Assembly (NCBI GenBank): GCA_034509735.1
Contig: JACGWO010000001.1
Location: 35,281,966-35,345,965, forward strand
Source: Sesamum alatum
Lineage: Eukaryota > Streptophyta > Magnoliopsida > Lamiales > Pedaliaceae
Direction: 5' to 3'
DNA: 64,000 nucleotides
Shown: positions 23,158-33,613 of the stretch, in pieces
How the letters are laid out: the number at the start of each line of letters is the position of its first letter
Numbering within the stretch: the stretch's first letter is position 1
Translations under genes and position numbers: made by a program
Notes under the pieces: generated by a model
Told to the model about the DNA's origin: nothing
The model's database searches: none
Seen by the model: the letters and a program-made list of their open reading frames with translations, nothing else

Positions 23158-24139
23158 GTGAGGGGTCGTAGAAGATAATAATAATTGTAATAGTTTATTG
23201 TATTTTTTCAATAAATTAATTTTTCAATTTTTTTGGTGTAAATATAAATTTTTGGGTGGGTGTAATTTTTAAATTATTAGTTAAAATTAAAATTGAGAAA
23301 ATTTGTAAAATTAAAATTAATGTGGTGCCGTTAAAATTAATATTGTAAATATTAAGATTAAAAATATTTAAAATTAAAAAAAAAAGAGGAAGTCGAACTC
23401 CCTGAGTTCGGCTTTGAATTTATTAAAAAAAAAATGTGAAGTCGAACTCCTTAATATATATATTATAGAATATATATATTTTATAATATATATATATATA
23501 TATTATAGTAGTTATTTTTGTTATTTTTGTTTGATACTATTATATTAAATAAGCCAAAAATAGGAACAAAGCAGAGTAACATATTCACAAAAATTAGTAT
23601 ACAAAATATAACATTTAAACCCTAATCCAACTAAAGTATAAAAAACCCATGAAACGCACAAACAAAAAGTGCATTTTTCAGTATTAAAGTGAGATCACCT
23701 ACTTCATTGTTTTCAGATCTGAAGCTTCACCTGCTTTTTTTCCTCAGAAAATGCTTCAAAAAACCAACAGCCAACAAGAAAAATCAAATCAATATAAAAT
23801 CGTAAATGAAAAAATCAGAAACAGTAAAATTCAAAAATATACCTTATAAGTACGAGTTTTTCCTCTAGATCTGGAGTACAATTTTAGCCAAACGACCGCA
23901 AATTTCTACAAAACAAGAAAACAAACCAGTAAACTAAGAACAAAAAAAATTATGAAAATACTTTGCATGTACCTTCTGGAGAAGATTCACACGTTTTCAC
24001 CGAGTTCAGACGGTGGAATTTCTTGGATTTTGCAATGGATTTCTTGTTCCAAAGGTCGTCTTTCGTTGCCTCTCTCCCTCTCTCTCCAAAAACAAGTTCG
24101 AAAAAAGTTATCCTAATCTGTGTCAACATTTAGTCAGCC
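23158..24139. other. Non-coding AT-rich DNA after MULE transposase
   Basis: No gene seen. It contains an imperfect TA repeat and palindromic AT tract (about 23451-23512) and a 12-bp sequence AAGTCGAACTCC present twice near 23390 and 23440. Near 24060-24090 a CT-rich stretch (CTCTCCCTCTCTCTCC) is typical of plant 5' untranslated regions, but on the + strand it is not followed by a long frame. Confidence 0.5.
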
Positions 24140-24280
24140 TTTGATATATACGGAGGGGTATTTTAGTCTTTTACCCTTCACACTAACGTTTAAAAATCTG
24201 TAGGAGTCGGTGTGCTATATTTTAAAAAATCATAGGGGGTAATTTTCTCTTTTCATCTATCACAGGGGGTAATTTGCTTT
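24140..24280. repeat. Putative MULE 3' terminal region
   Basis: Two similar segments (CATAGGGGGTAATTTTCTCTTTTC and CACAGGGGGTAATTTGCTTT, partly) occur in tandem before the sequence changes at about 24280. G-run plus AATT-rich ends of this style are common at plant DNA-transposon termini. No matching inverted copy is present on the left because that side is missing, so the assignment rests on position and style. Confidence 0.35.
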
Positions 24281-24560
24281 AAGCCCATTTATTAAATGCT
24301 ACCCATATTAGACCCATGTTAAAATATTTTAATCCCAACCCAAAACTAGGTGGGTTGGGTTGGAACTGTGGGTTTCCACCCATATTGCCACCACTAATTT
24401 ATAGATATAGATAAAAGAATAGAGGACTTCCTAAATTTAGCGTGCCTTAGAGCAGCAGTGCCATATCGAAGTCTCGAAAAGCCAGCTACAATAACGAACT
24501 ATGCGCCATAATATTTGTCTTTTTTGTTAATGTTATTCCACAAAAAAAGAAAATTAGAAG
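24281..24560. other. Unassigned spacer
   Basis: About 280 bp between the MULE end and the gypsy-like LTR. It has a GGTGGGTTGGGTTGG stretch near 24350. I see no gene or clear repeat; it may be the genomic site into which the gypsy-like element inserted. Confidence 0.4.
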
Positions 24561-25340
24561 TGTTCGGGTTTAGCAGCACCACAAAATGTCGAGTGACCTT
24601 CAATAAAATCCCAAGATTGGATGGGAGACTAACCTACAGAGAGGATTTAGCACTCCGATACTTAAGTCAGTAATGCTCAATTGATAAAATAAATGAGAAA
24701 ACTTGAATTATGTGAGAATAATGGTAAATGATGTTGTTTAGTGTTGAAATGTGCAAATGTATGCTGAAAATAACTTAAAGAATAGAGAGAAAATGTGTGT
24801 AAAGTGATGTAACTAAATAGAGTTAAGTTACTTGGAAAAAATGACTATTCAGGTTAGTCATTTTATACTAGTCGTACATCCAATTCTTGAGGAATTAAGT
24901 TTAATATCCGTATGCCATAGAATCCCTTGGGAAATCAAATTTTCAACCAACAAACCACGCCAGAATCGACGTTGAATTGAAGGAGATATTCATTGTTCAT
25001 TAATCTTGCTATGTCTGCCAATTTTTTCAGAAAAGTGTTACCTACGAGTAACATACAGATTATGGCCGAACCTCTGGGAACTTAGATTGATATTTTTTAG
25101 TACGACGTGGCTCTACGTGTTGGCCACCTTTGTGATGTGACAATCCTTGCTGCTTGATAAACTAGGCTTGCTGTACTAGGCTTTTTCGTGGGCCTACCAG
25201 GTCTGAATTTATAAAAGGGGCTTTGTGGATAAGTAACTTATTGTTTTGGGCTAAAATGAGCTTGACTTGTTGGTTGCCCTGCTCAAAAACCCATTCCTAG
25301 CTGTTGGGCTTACCAGGTAGAATTTTAGGGGGCATCATCA
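24561..25340 (-). repeat. 3' LTR of gypsy-like element (~780 bp)
   Basis: Reverse strand begins TGATGATGCCCCCTAAAATT at 25340 and ends GAACA at 24561, so it has TG...CA ends. It contains ACTGACTTAAGTATCGGAGTG (read from 24665 downward), close to the GACTTGAGC-TCGGAGTG motif I associate with the R/U5 part of many plant gypsy LTRs. The exact ends are inferred; the homology to the right-hand copy covers 24762-25290. Confidence 0.6.
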
Positions 25341-25350
25341 CGCCCCCGTC
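25341..25350 (-). promoter_or_regulatory. Probable polypurine tract of gypsy-like element
   Basis: Sense ACGGGGGCG abuts the TGATG start of the 3' LTR, in the position of a plus-strand primer. Confidence 0.45.
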
Positions 25351-25769
25351 AGTTGTGCGAGATTTGCTGTTGGATGGTGGAGTAGGATTAAAATAGACCT
25401 ACTGATTGCTAGCATAAGAGCTTTTTACTTGGGCTTATCAGGAGGGAAACCCTGCTGGGCTAGACCTACTGGTCAGAGTAGGAAGAAGTCTTTGCAAGAA
25501 GAGCAAAGGTCTAGCTTACCTGAGTAGGAAAATGTCCTGCTGTGCTGTTTAGATCTTGTTGTGCACCAACAGGGAGAATCCTGTTGTTCCTATTATTAGT
25601 GAGGAATAGTGATTTAGTAAAGAGAATACATCTCCCATTAAAGGAGTACAAATAGAGTTCACGTAGTCAGTTAGCCTAAGCAGACTTTATAAGTATTATG
25701 TTCAAATATATGTGCTAATAGAAGCCCACGGGAAATTGGATCCCAAATAAACTTCCGTGAGTATGTCAG

Positions 25770-26080
25770 CTGGTAATGGAGGGTTGTGATGCGTGTGCCA
25801 GCCAGTGGTGACTTATGTAACTGCGTGTAGTTAGGTACCAATCGGGGTCAACTTATATAAGACTGCGCACCAGCCATGGCGACTTAGATTAGAAGCGTGG
25901 GCCGGTACCCGTGCTAGCTAGGTGCGACTTATGGAGAATCGTGCGCCAGCTAGGGCGACTTAGTAGAAGCGCTCTGCCGGCCATGACACTTACATAAGTG
26001 CATAATCATGCCAGCTGGAACGACGACTGATTAGGAGCGTGCGCCAGCAGGCGCTTATTTAGAGTCAGCTAAGAGCTGAG
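25770..26080. repeat. Degenerate minisatellite 1
   Basis: Repeated units around TGCGCCAGC-AGGGCGACTTA, with about seven recognisable copies at roughly 40-50 bp spacing, heavily diverged and interrupted. Confidence 0.55.
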
Positions 26081-26689
26081 AACTGAGCCCGTGAATAGTA
26101 ACCAAGAAGGGAAGCAAGACATGCTTTTAACTCATGTGAGATAGTTACAAGGGTAGTAAAGCGTGTAAGTACTCCTGTTCGTGAAAATAGTGAGCAAGTT
26201 TTGAATATGCATGTCCTGAATAAAAGTAGAGATCTGGTTAGCAAGTTTTAGCAAACACACTGAATGTATGTTTAAGTGATACACCCTATTAGGAGGTTTT
26301 CTGATTTAAGTAGGAATACACCTGCTGAATCAGGAGGGTTGGTTCACATGTCTACCAAGGACCCTTCTATGTATAGTACTTAGTTTTGAAGGCATTCCCC
26401 TACTGATTGAGTAGGTTGGTCAACACCTGCCTACCACAGTAGGGCGATGGTCCTTTGCACTGGTTTAGCCTTGAGACCTTTTGTTATTAGCGGTAGAGCT
26501 TTACCAGCAGCAGCAGAACATGACCTGCTACAGTAGGCAGTAAGCAAGTGGTAGAAACAACAAAATAAAAGTATCCTCCAAAATAGGCAAGTAAGCATAT
26601 GCATGACATTATGTATGACCTATCATTATCTAGATAAGTATGCTGTTGAAAGGCAATTTATTAAGGCCTTTCAGCCTATAAAGTGAGCA

Positions 26690-27060
26690 AGGATGTGCCC
26701 TCTTAAATAGCAACATATTAGGCTTGAAGCCAGCAAGAGTGCCCCAGCAGGGCAGCTTATACAGGCTCAACGCTAGTACGATACGCCTGCAGGGCGGCTT
26801 ATCAGGGCTCGAGGTCATTAACACCAGGGCGGCTTATTAGGGCTCGAAGCCAATAGAAGTGCGGCAGCAGGGCAGCTTATAAGGGCTCGAAGGTAGTAGG
26901 AGTGCACTAGAAGGGCAGCTTATCAGGGCTCAAAGCTAGTAAAGAGTGCGCCAGTAGGTAGCTTATACGATGCGTGCGCTATGGCAAGGCAGCTTATCGA
27001 CTGTGTACACCAGCAAGGGCGGCTTATGTGGGCTAGGAGCCAGCAAGGTGATTAACCTAT
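26690..27060. repeat. Degenerate minisatellite 2
   Basis: About eight copies of CAGGGCGGCTTATCAGGGCTCGAAGC-like units, period near 45 bp. The GGCGGCTTAT core relates it to the cluster at 25770. Confidence 0.6.
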
Positions 27061-27708
27061 TGATAAAGTAGAGCATAGCAACGGATTAGGAACCAATCTT
27101 TATTTAAGAAGTATAATGTTGATTAGCCATGTAGTAGAGTTATGGAGTAAAGAGAAGGGTTTTTAAGAAGAAAACTTCTCGAGATGGTGCTAGTACTAGG
27201 GAGGAGCTTGGGGTGCTGCTCCTCGCTGGTGAGGTAGCAGGTACAAGGTTTGTCCTGCTGCAAGGCAGTGGGAATTGAAGGATCAATTCCATTTTGCTGC
27301 TGAGAAGGTTGTCCCGCTCACAAACTGGCTTGGGAAGCCTCGGAGTGTTGATTGGATGGTCTCCACAATGAGCTGTTGGACCTACTCACATAAGAGTGGG
27401 TTTATGACAATTGGATTGGTTGTCGAGTCGACAACTGGGACTACTACCTCCAGCTGGAAAGTGATGGTCACCCAGCTAGAGCTGGAAGGTCGCTAGCTAG
27501 AGCGGGGTGCCCATCAGCTGGGGCACAGATGCAACCAACTGGAGCAGGGAAGCTACTAGTTGAGGTCGAGGCCTTAGCAATGCCCAGGGTTTGATTCGAA
27601 GGTGGGATGGTTGATCTAACTGCAGCAAGGACGGAGGTGTTTCCCTCAAAGGAGCCGTTACACTAACGTTGTATGAACTTGCCATTTATCATGCCAAAAG
27701 CTTAAGTG

Positions 27709-27726
27709 TTCCCATAGATGGCGCCA
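27709..27726 (-). promoter_or_regulatory. Primer-binding site of gypsy-like element
   Basis: Reverse strand TGGCGCCATCTATGGGAA, a TGGCGCC-type PBS. It starts a few bases inside the end of the right-hand LTR remnant (27733). The matching tRNA is not assigned. Confidence 0.6.
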
Positions 27727-27732
27727 AAAGTA

Positions 27733-27742
27733 TGCTGAAAAT
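27733..27742 (-). repeat. 5' LTR remnant of gypsy-like element, U5 side of insertion
   Basis: TGCTGAAAAT matches 24762-24771 of the 3' LTR. It is the short part of the 5' LTR left of the inserted type D solo LTR; about 200 bp of U5 present in the other LTR are missing between here and the PBS. Confidence 0.55.
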
Positions 27743-29818
27743 TAAATCCTATGGTATGCGTGTGGATCATCCCGGGAGGAGCGCGAATGCGGAAGCGCAG
27801 TATAAAAATATAATGACAAAACTTAAAACATGCTTAAACAAGAATTAAAGCTACACGTTCCCCGGGTGTTTCGTTGAACCTCCCGGGCATTCGGTGTATC
27901 TCATGACTAAAATAAAGAACATACAAATCATGGAGGCCATAGGGTTGTAGAAATCAAAAATTACAAAACATAGAAACCTACCAGGTTATCGTTTTGTCTT
28001 CAATCTGCTACTTTGCGTTCAGGTAGGGGTCCGCCAAAACCCCCCCGCCTAGGCACAGGCGGCTTTTCCTAAAAAAATAAAATAAAATAAAAAAAATTTG
28101 CTACTTGAGTTGTTCCCCCGTTTTGCAGCAAGATCTGAATTGTGACCCTCTAAATCGTATATGCAATCCGCCCACGTATCTTGATCCCCTTGCTAGCGAA
28201 AAATCAAGTGTATATAATTTAGAGAGGATGGATCGACCAAACGCTATGAATTAACGTGATCAATCCTCCTGAGGTTCAATTGTATAAATAAAAGAACCAA
28301 AATAACTTTCTTGGGAAAAAGGGGGTGGACGAGCAAGGAGAGAGGAGTGCGTGTGTGTGTGTGTGTGTTGAATTTTCATCATCTTTTCTTAAGTGAAACC
28401 CTAGGAGTATTTATAGAGGAGGAATCTTATTCCTCTTCAAACTCCAACTTTAGAACTTTATTTTGACTAGGATTTTGACCTAGTCAAAGTCCTAGTCAAA
28501 CTAGGTCTTGAATTGGTCAAACCATTCCTAGCCATCCATCTCTCCTTTTAATCTCAACCATCCATTTATTTTATGGAATATTTAAGTCCGATTTAAATAA
28601 TCCATGGGGCCATAAATAAATAAAATAAATAATAATATTTATTTTAAGCCATGTAATTAATTTCAATAATCTAATTTATTAATTTAGTTAAATTCCTTTT
28701 AATCTAATTTAAGGAATGAACATCCCAAGAAAAAAGAGAACAAATTAAATCTAATTTAATAGTCCTACCTCTCCAAATCTTAATTCTAAATTAAATACTT
28801 TATGTGTGCGCGATTGTGTGTGACTCTTTAAGTTCACCTTGAGCTAGACTTGGTCGAACTTCTAATCATCCTATGACAGGAATCGATCCGTTACCATGGG
28901 TGGCCATCTAGCAACGGTCCATGGCACTAGAGACTAGGTGAATATTCGTGGTATGAACATTTAGGCTCTACAGTACATTTATCCTTCCATCTACAGTCTC
29001 CAACTTAGGGTCTGGGCACGGAAATGTAGGTACCATCTTAAGACCTAAGTCTAGCTCGTCCTTACTAAACGTCACTCCACCCTTCTGTTCAGTTAGTGGC
29101 CACAGATTCATAAGGGACGAGTCTCAAAGTAGAGTGAGATGCTACTGTCAACGTTGTGACAGGAGATAGATCCTCTCTTGTAATCTACTGTCACGCTGCA
29201 CATCTTGACTGCACTAGATAGGGCTTATGACTACTCAGTAACTACGACTTGGTAATTCTCTCACATACCGAAGATATAGGCACGGTGTGCAGGTGATCTT
29301 ATTTAATCACTCAAGTCCAAGGATCAACATGTACTGTTGGAACCGGGAACACAAGTTATACCTAACTGACCCTACTCAAGGTCATCCGTAAGACAGTTCC
29401 TGTGAGTCACCTCAGTTAGCTGCCACCTAGCTAGCTGACCCACTAACACAGGCATGGACGAGCTCGTCACTTTTCGATGCACACGACAGTCGATACTTAG
29501 TGCAAGTCTCAAGTGGATTCTCGATACCCTTTTCTCGAGATTCCTTGACTTGGAGAATTTCAGACTGATTCGGCGAAACTGATTTCATGAGGCTACCATC
29601 CAATGTGCAGTTCCAATTTCCTGAAATGTGATTTCAGTCTGTGGGCTTTTGTTTGTGCAGTGAACAGTTATAATAAAATAGTAAAGTGAACACAGACAAA
29701 GTATAAGCCAGATGAATATCACTTTCTTATTCATCACATTTTATTAAAACTCTAAAATTGTTCAGACATAGGTTACATTCGGCTAATCAAATCGGCTTCA
29801 TGGTCACCTATTCTAACA
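27743..29818 (-). repeat. Solo LTR, type D (~2076 bp)
   Basis: A single reversed LTR of the long copia group with AAAAT on both sides (27738-27742 and 29819-29823); the uninterrupted target is seen in the sister LTR at 24762. No interior follows, so it is a solo LTR formed by LTR-LTR recombination. Sense ends are TGTTAGAATAGG and GGATTTA, the last bases departing from TTCA. It contains a GACTAGG/CCTAGTC array near 28460-28500, TATTTATAG at 28409-28417, the CCATGG block near 28900, and an 85-bp A-rich insertion at 28014-28098. Confidence 0.88.
28014..28098 (+). mobile_element. Short retroposon-like insertion with A-rich tail
   Basis: Relative to other LTRs of the group an extra ~85 bp sits in the type D LTR. 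It is flanked by TGCTACTT direct repeats (28006-28013 and 28099-28106), contains GCCTAGGCACAGGCGG, and ends in an A-rich AAATAAAATAAAAT tail. Duplication plus tail is the signature of a LINE-mobilised sequence such as a truncated SINE. No clear pol III box A or B is visible. Confidence 0.55.
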
Positions 29819-30315
29819 AAAATAACTAGAGAATAGAGAGAAAACGTGTGCAAAGTAAAGTTGCAAAAGTAGAGAAAAGTTACTTAGGAAAATGATTGTG
29901 TAGGCTAGTCATTTTATACTACTCCTTATGTCTGATTCTGAGGAATTAAGTTAAGAGGCATATGCCATTGGATTCCATGGAAAGTTAGGTTTTCAACCCA
30001 ATAAACCACACTAGAGTCAGACGTGAATTGAAGGAGATATAGTTGTTTGAGTCAATCTTGACATGTCTGTAACCTTTTCAGAAAAAGTGTTTACTATGAG
30101 AAACATCTGGATTGTGGCCGATCCCCTGGGAATTTGGATGGGATTTTTTAATATGACGTGGCTCTATATGTTGGCCACCTGTGTGGGTCGGAATTCGTGT
30201 TTTCTGATGACTAGGCTTTTTCGTGGGTCAGCCAAGTCAGAATTTATAAAAAGGGGCTTCGTGGAATAAGTAACTCAGTTTGGCCAAAATGAGCTTGGCC
30301 TACTGGGCTGCCCTG
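29819..30315 (-). repeat. 5' LTR of gypsy-like element, main part, 5' end cut
   Basis: Matches 24767-25290 with moderate divergence, for example GTTAGTCATTTTATACTA and GACGTGGCTCTA words in both. It ends at GCCCTGCC, where the type B LTR takes over without that LTR's first 16 bases, so the junction is a deletion join and not a clean insertion. Confidence 0.75.
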
Positions 30316-32292
30316 CCAGAAAGCCAATAGGTTTGACGTTTTGTAACCTATTTGACAACTTGATGTAATGTAATATTATGTGATGAATAAAATGAGTATT
30401 CGTCACCAATGGTACATACTTTGTTGCGCTCATTTTACATATGTTAAAACGGTGTTTTACTTATATCGCAACAAAGCCCACAGACCACGGTTAACAACTC
30501 ACACAGTTGGGGCACGCATTGGATGGTGGTCATGAAACCAATTGATTAAGAGTTGAGTCTAAAACGTTCAAAGTCGAGGACCTCGAGACAGGCATCGAGA
30601 GTCCTATTGAGACTTGCATCAAGAGTCGTGTTCATTGGATGAGTGTCGTGTTTCATCAGCGATAGGCGTGGGACGCCTACATGATCTTGATGGGTTGGTC
30701 GACTGGGGTCGAGCCGACTGGACTGACTTTTGGGGATCATCATATGGAAGCCTTGGAGGTTTGATCGGTATGATTGGATTTCCCCAGTTCCGATAGTACG
30801 GGAGTAGTCCTCAGACTTGAGGAACCATGGCAGTCGCGTGCACAGGACGGTTGTATCTTGGATCTGGCGAGAGGTGATCATTCTGTAAGAATGATCATTA
30901 ATAAGCCTTGTCCGGTGCAATAAGAATGTATAATGAGGACGGTACGGTTCCAGAAGATGATCCGTCCCCTGTCAGGATGTGACAGGGGTATCTCCTATGC
31001 ACTCGGAGAGATGTTCATGCTAATTAAATGTTGTGGCCATAGTGGTTGTCGAACAGGGAATGCTTTCCTGTGTCGAACGCGAGTATTAAGCATAGATGCC
31101 TAGTCAAGGATGGGAACCGACGCCAATTTCATACCCTAGACTAAGTCCGGGAGACTGTAGAATGGAAGGACATACCCGTACGGAATCGGCGCCTAAATGT
31201 TCACGCCAACATTCACCTAGTGTCTAGTGCCATGGACTATTGCTAGACGGCCACCCATGGTAACGGGCCCTTGTAGGACACGGGCCCAAGTCTAGTTGAG
31301 GCTGAACCTAAAGGGTCACACACAAATCGCTGAGAAGGTTGAGGAATCGACTTGGAGTCAATCTCGAAGGATAAGTTAAGCAAATGGGTTACATAAGGGA
31401 TAGTCCATTGGATGGACGGGCCGATATTGTATCGGGCCCTCGTTTAATCGGTAAATGGAATTTATCTATTAAATATGAAAAGTCGAGACGTTGGATCTAT
31501 TGATTAGATTGAAAGATTAACGGGAATTATTTAAGTGGAGATTAAATTGGATTTAATTTGTGGTTCGTCGTAATTGGGTTTACGGTCAAACCTGGACCGC
31601 GAAATTTTGAACCCGAGAGGAGAATTATTCTATTTTGAATAGAAAAAAAGTTGGACTTCTTCTCGTATTGAGCATGGCCGAAATGCAACCTTGGAGGAAG
31701 CAAAATTCAGCCATGTTTCATGCTAGGAAGCAAATTCAGCCATGTTTCATGCTAGGTGGTGATTTGATCATACCTTAAAGTTGGTGGCTGATTTGAGAAT
31801 TAATGGTGATTGATTGGGATGTATCTAGACATCCTTGGATGAACCTAGACACATTCCAATAATCACATTAATTATTTATATATATGAGTATATATACTAA
31901 CACCTTATGCAAGAGAATCATTGTTTCATCTTTTCTAGGAAAAGAAGAAGCAAAAAATTGGCCTCTCTCCTCTCTCTAACTCTCGGCCCTCTCTCCCTCT
32001 CCAGTTGTGTTCTTCATTTGATTTTTGATCAAAAAGAAGAACAAAGTAGGTTTAAGAGAACATGTGAAAATCTAAAAAGGTAATGGCTAATTACGCTTTT
32101 GTAAATTTACATTTATCTATGCACTATGTATAAATATATGCTTCAATATTAATACATCCTACATCGAACTCCCGGTTGAACACCCAAGGGTACAACCCCT
32201 TGGGATTACGTTTATTTATTTGATTTAAACTTACAATATTTTCCATGCTTCTCGCCGACGCTCACTCTCTCGGGTGGATCGCTTGTCCTTCA
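30316..32292 (+). repeat. 5' LTR of B2 (type B, shortened)
   Basis: Aligns with 12012-14236 from CCAGAAAGCC on. Differences: a ~30-bp tandem duplication (31698-31727, 31728-31756), loss of the segment with AAATCAACTCC, and a deletion of roughly 165 bp near 32065 that removes the R/U5 stem-loop and the GTAGCC region. It keeps a perfect hairpin CCCCTGTCA-ggatg-TGACAGGGG at 30966-30988. It ends CCTTCA two bases before the PBS. Confidence 0.88.
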
Positions 32293-32294
32293 AG

Positions 32295-32308
32295 TGGTAT
32301 CAGAGCCC
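32295..32308 (+). promoter_or_regulatory. Primer-binding site of B2
   Basis: TGGTATCAGAGCCC, complementary to the 3' end of initiator tRNA-Met, the standard copia primer site, two bases after the LTR. Confidence 0.93.
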
Positions 32309-32564
32309 GGTTCGATGTAAGGAGCCTAGATTTATATGCTTGGCATGATCTACTGGCTGTTACGGCTTTATTGGCATGTTTGATTGCATGAATATATGAA
32401 TAAATATGATGATTCAATTGTTTAAATTTGATGGGCGTTAAGCATGCTAATTTTCTGAGATTGGATCTAGAATTGCATGCTCGTTTTCAGTTTATTATTG
32501 TTGATTTGTATGAAAAGGATGTCGTAAAATTATAGAAAAACGGACAGCAAGCAGCAACATTTGG

Positions 32565-32890
32565 CTGGCCGCTCCTGCCGGTTGATCAATGGCAGGTAGG
32601 CATGCTGCCGGGCGCGCGAGGGCTCACACCAGCACGCACGCCTGGCCAGTGTGTTGGTAGGGGCAGCCGTGCATACCGCGGCCGCATGTAGGTGCCCAGC
32701 TGGCGTGCTTGCCAGCGTGTGTGTTTGCAGGGGGGCCGCGCATACCGCGGCTGCGTGCAGGCGGGCGCCTCCGCGTGCTGCGGGCGCGCGCACCGATGCT
32801 ATGCGCAAGCGCGCCGCTGTCAGCCAGAGGCCAGCACGGCACGGGGCGCGCGTGTGCACTGTCCTGAGCGCGCGGCTGGCCAACAATCAC
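32565..32890 (+). repeat. GC-rich tract in B2 leader
   Basis: About 325 bp of high-GC DNA with GCGCGC runs and CATACCGCGGC repeated near 32672 and 32731. It is shorter and less pure than the type A tracts but in the same position after the PBS. Confidence 0.8.
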
Positions 32891-33233
32891 AATGGCTGGG
32901 CCGTTTTGTGCCGTTTTTCGATGTTTTCCTAAAAATTTTATTTTCTATTTTTTTTCTGCACATTATTCTGAAAATGTATTAATTTTGCGCATTTTATTTT
33001 GGAATTAATTTTATTATTCCTTAGATCAAATTTTCTTAATTAATTTGGGATTAGTACATGCATTGGAAGCATTGTTTATAATGTCCATTGAATTTGAAAT
33101 TTGAATGTTTGCATATTGTTTATGTATTTGTGCTTTTGTGATGTTGGACATCACTTGGATATTTGGAATATCCATGGTTTAAGCATGATTATTTGGAATA
33201 ATTTGGTTATGTGCATTGATGGGATCAACATGG

Positions 33234-33613
33234 GATGATCACAAGAGCCCTAGACCTTGTGAATGGATGAATGTATGATTTACATTTCTATTGGGTGGGG
33301 CCTACGTGCCTCTTGTTTTGGGACTATCATCTCCCTATTTTCAGCCTCATGATGTTAAGGCTTGTTTTTATTTCCCATGTATTACTTTCAATTGGTAATG
33401 AGAGTAGATAGGATTGGTGAGGTATTTTATTTTTAACAAGCCCACAGAGTCGGAGACCCAAGGAGGAACATCAAGGCGTGAAACAAGAATAACACACGGC
33501 CCATTGGAATGACAATTGGTATATTAGTTTGTATAATAATTTAGGACCACCCTAAACAGACCATAAACTCACTGCGGGCTCAGTGGGTCGCATAGGTTGG
33601 GCTTGTGATCATC
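33234..33613 (+). ncRNA. Conserved leader RNA domain, B2 copy
   Basis: Arms GATGATCACAAG-(AG)-CCC and GGGCTTGTGATCATC close about 350 nt. Against A2 and A3 the arm pair CGAG/CTCG is CAAG/CTTG here, a compensatory change. The inner hairpin at 33568-33587 is CTCACTG-cgggct-CAGTGGG with one G-U pair. That it folds as RNA is inferred from the conserved pairing. Confidence 0.5.

Larger units (their letters stand above)
14290..24280 (+). mobile_element. MuDR/MULE-type DNA transposon, broken, interrupted by element C
   Basis: A Mutator-like transposase gene is recognisable on both sides of the type C retrotransposon, with GATAC duplicated at the two edges (14795-14799 and 21236-21240). The coding part ends near 23157, followed by AT-rich non-coding DNA and, at 24140-24280, short repeats of the form AGGGGGTAATTT that look like a transposon terminus. 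The 5' terminus is not seen; it was probably lost when other elements inserted to the left. The outer limits are estimates. Confidence 0.75.
25351..27708 (-). other. Non-coding interior of gypsy-like element with degenerate tandem repeats
   Basis: No frame longer than about 75 codons and no recognisable retroelement protein. Two clusters of imperfect repeats stand out: 25770-26080, built on GCGTGCGCCAGC..GGGCGACTTAT, and 26690-27060, built on GCCAGCAGGGCGGCTTAT-AGGGCTCGAAG, with a period of roughly 40-50 bp. CTGCTG-rich and AGCTGG-rich words recur throughout (25430-25560, 27440-27560). Confidence 0.6.
24561..30315 (-). mobile_element. Non-autonomous gypsy-like LTR element, - strand
   Basis: Two direct repeats (24762-25290 and 29819-30310) flank about 2.4 kb without coding capacity. 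Next to the right-hand repeat, reversed, is TGGCGCCATCTATGGGAA (27726-27709), the PBS style of plant Ty3/gypsy elements. This sets the orientation: 5' LTR on the right, 3' LTR on the left. The right LTR is damaged: U5 is shortened next to the PBS, the 5' start is cut by the B2 LTR, and a type D solo LTR is inserted in it. The absence of gag-pol suggests a LARD-type non-autonomous element. The family is inferred from the PBS and the GACTTAAGTATCGGAGTG motif only. Confidence 0.65.

Noticed and set aside
23451..23512. AT-rich palindrome as a matrix-attachment or origin site
   Set aside because: It is a simple imperfect TA microsatellite; no further signal supports such a role.
24580..24640. Weak resemblance to 5S rRNA (TTGGATGGGAGAC)
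   Set aside because: Only a short word matches; the rest of the 5S gene and its internal promoter are absent, and the segment fits inside the gypsy-like LTR.
27275..27685. Short frames in the gypsy-like interior
   Set aside because: Under 75 codons, no domain, overlapping on both strands; no support as genes.
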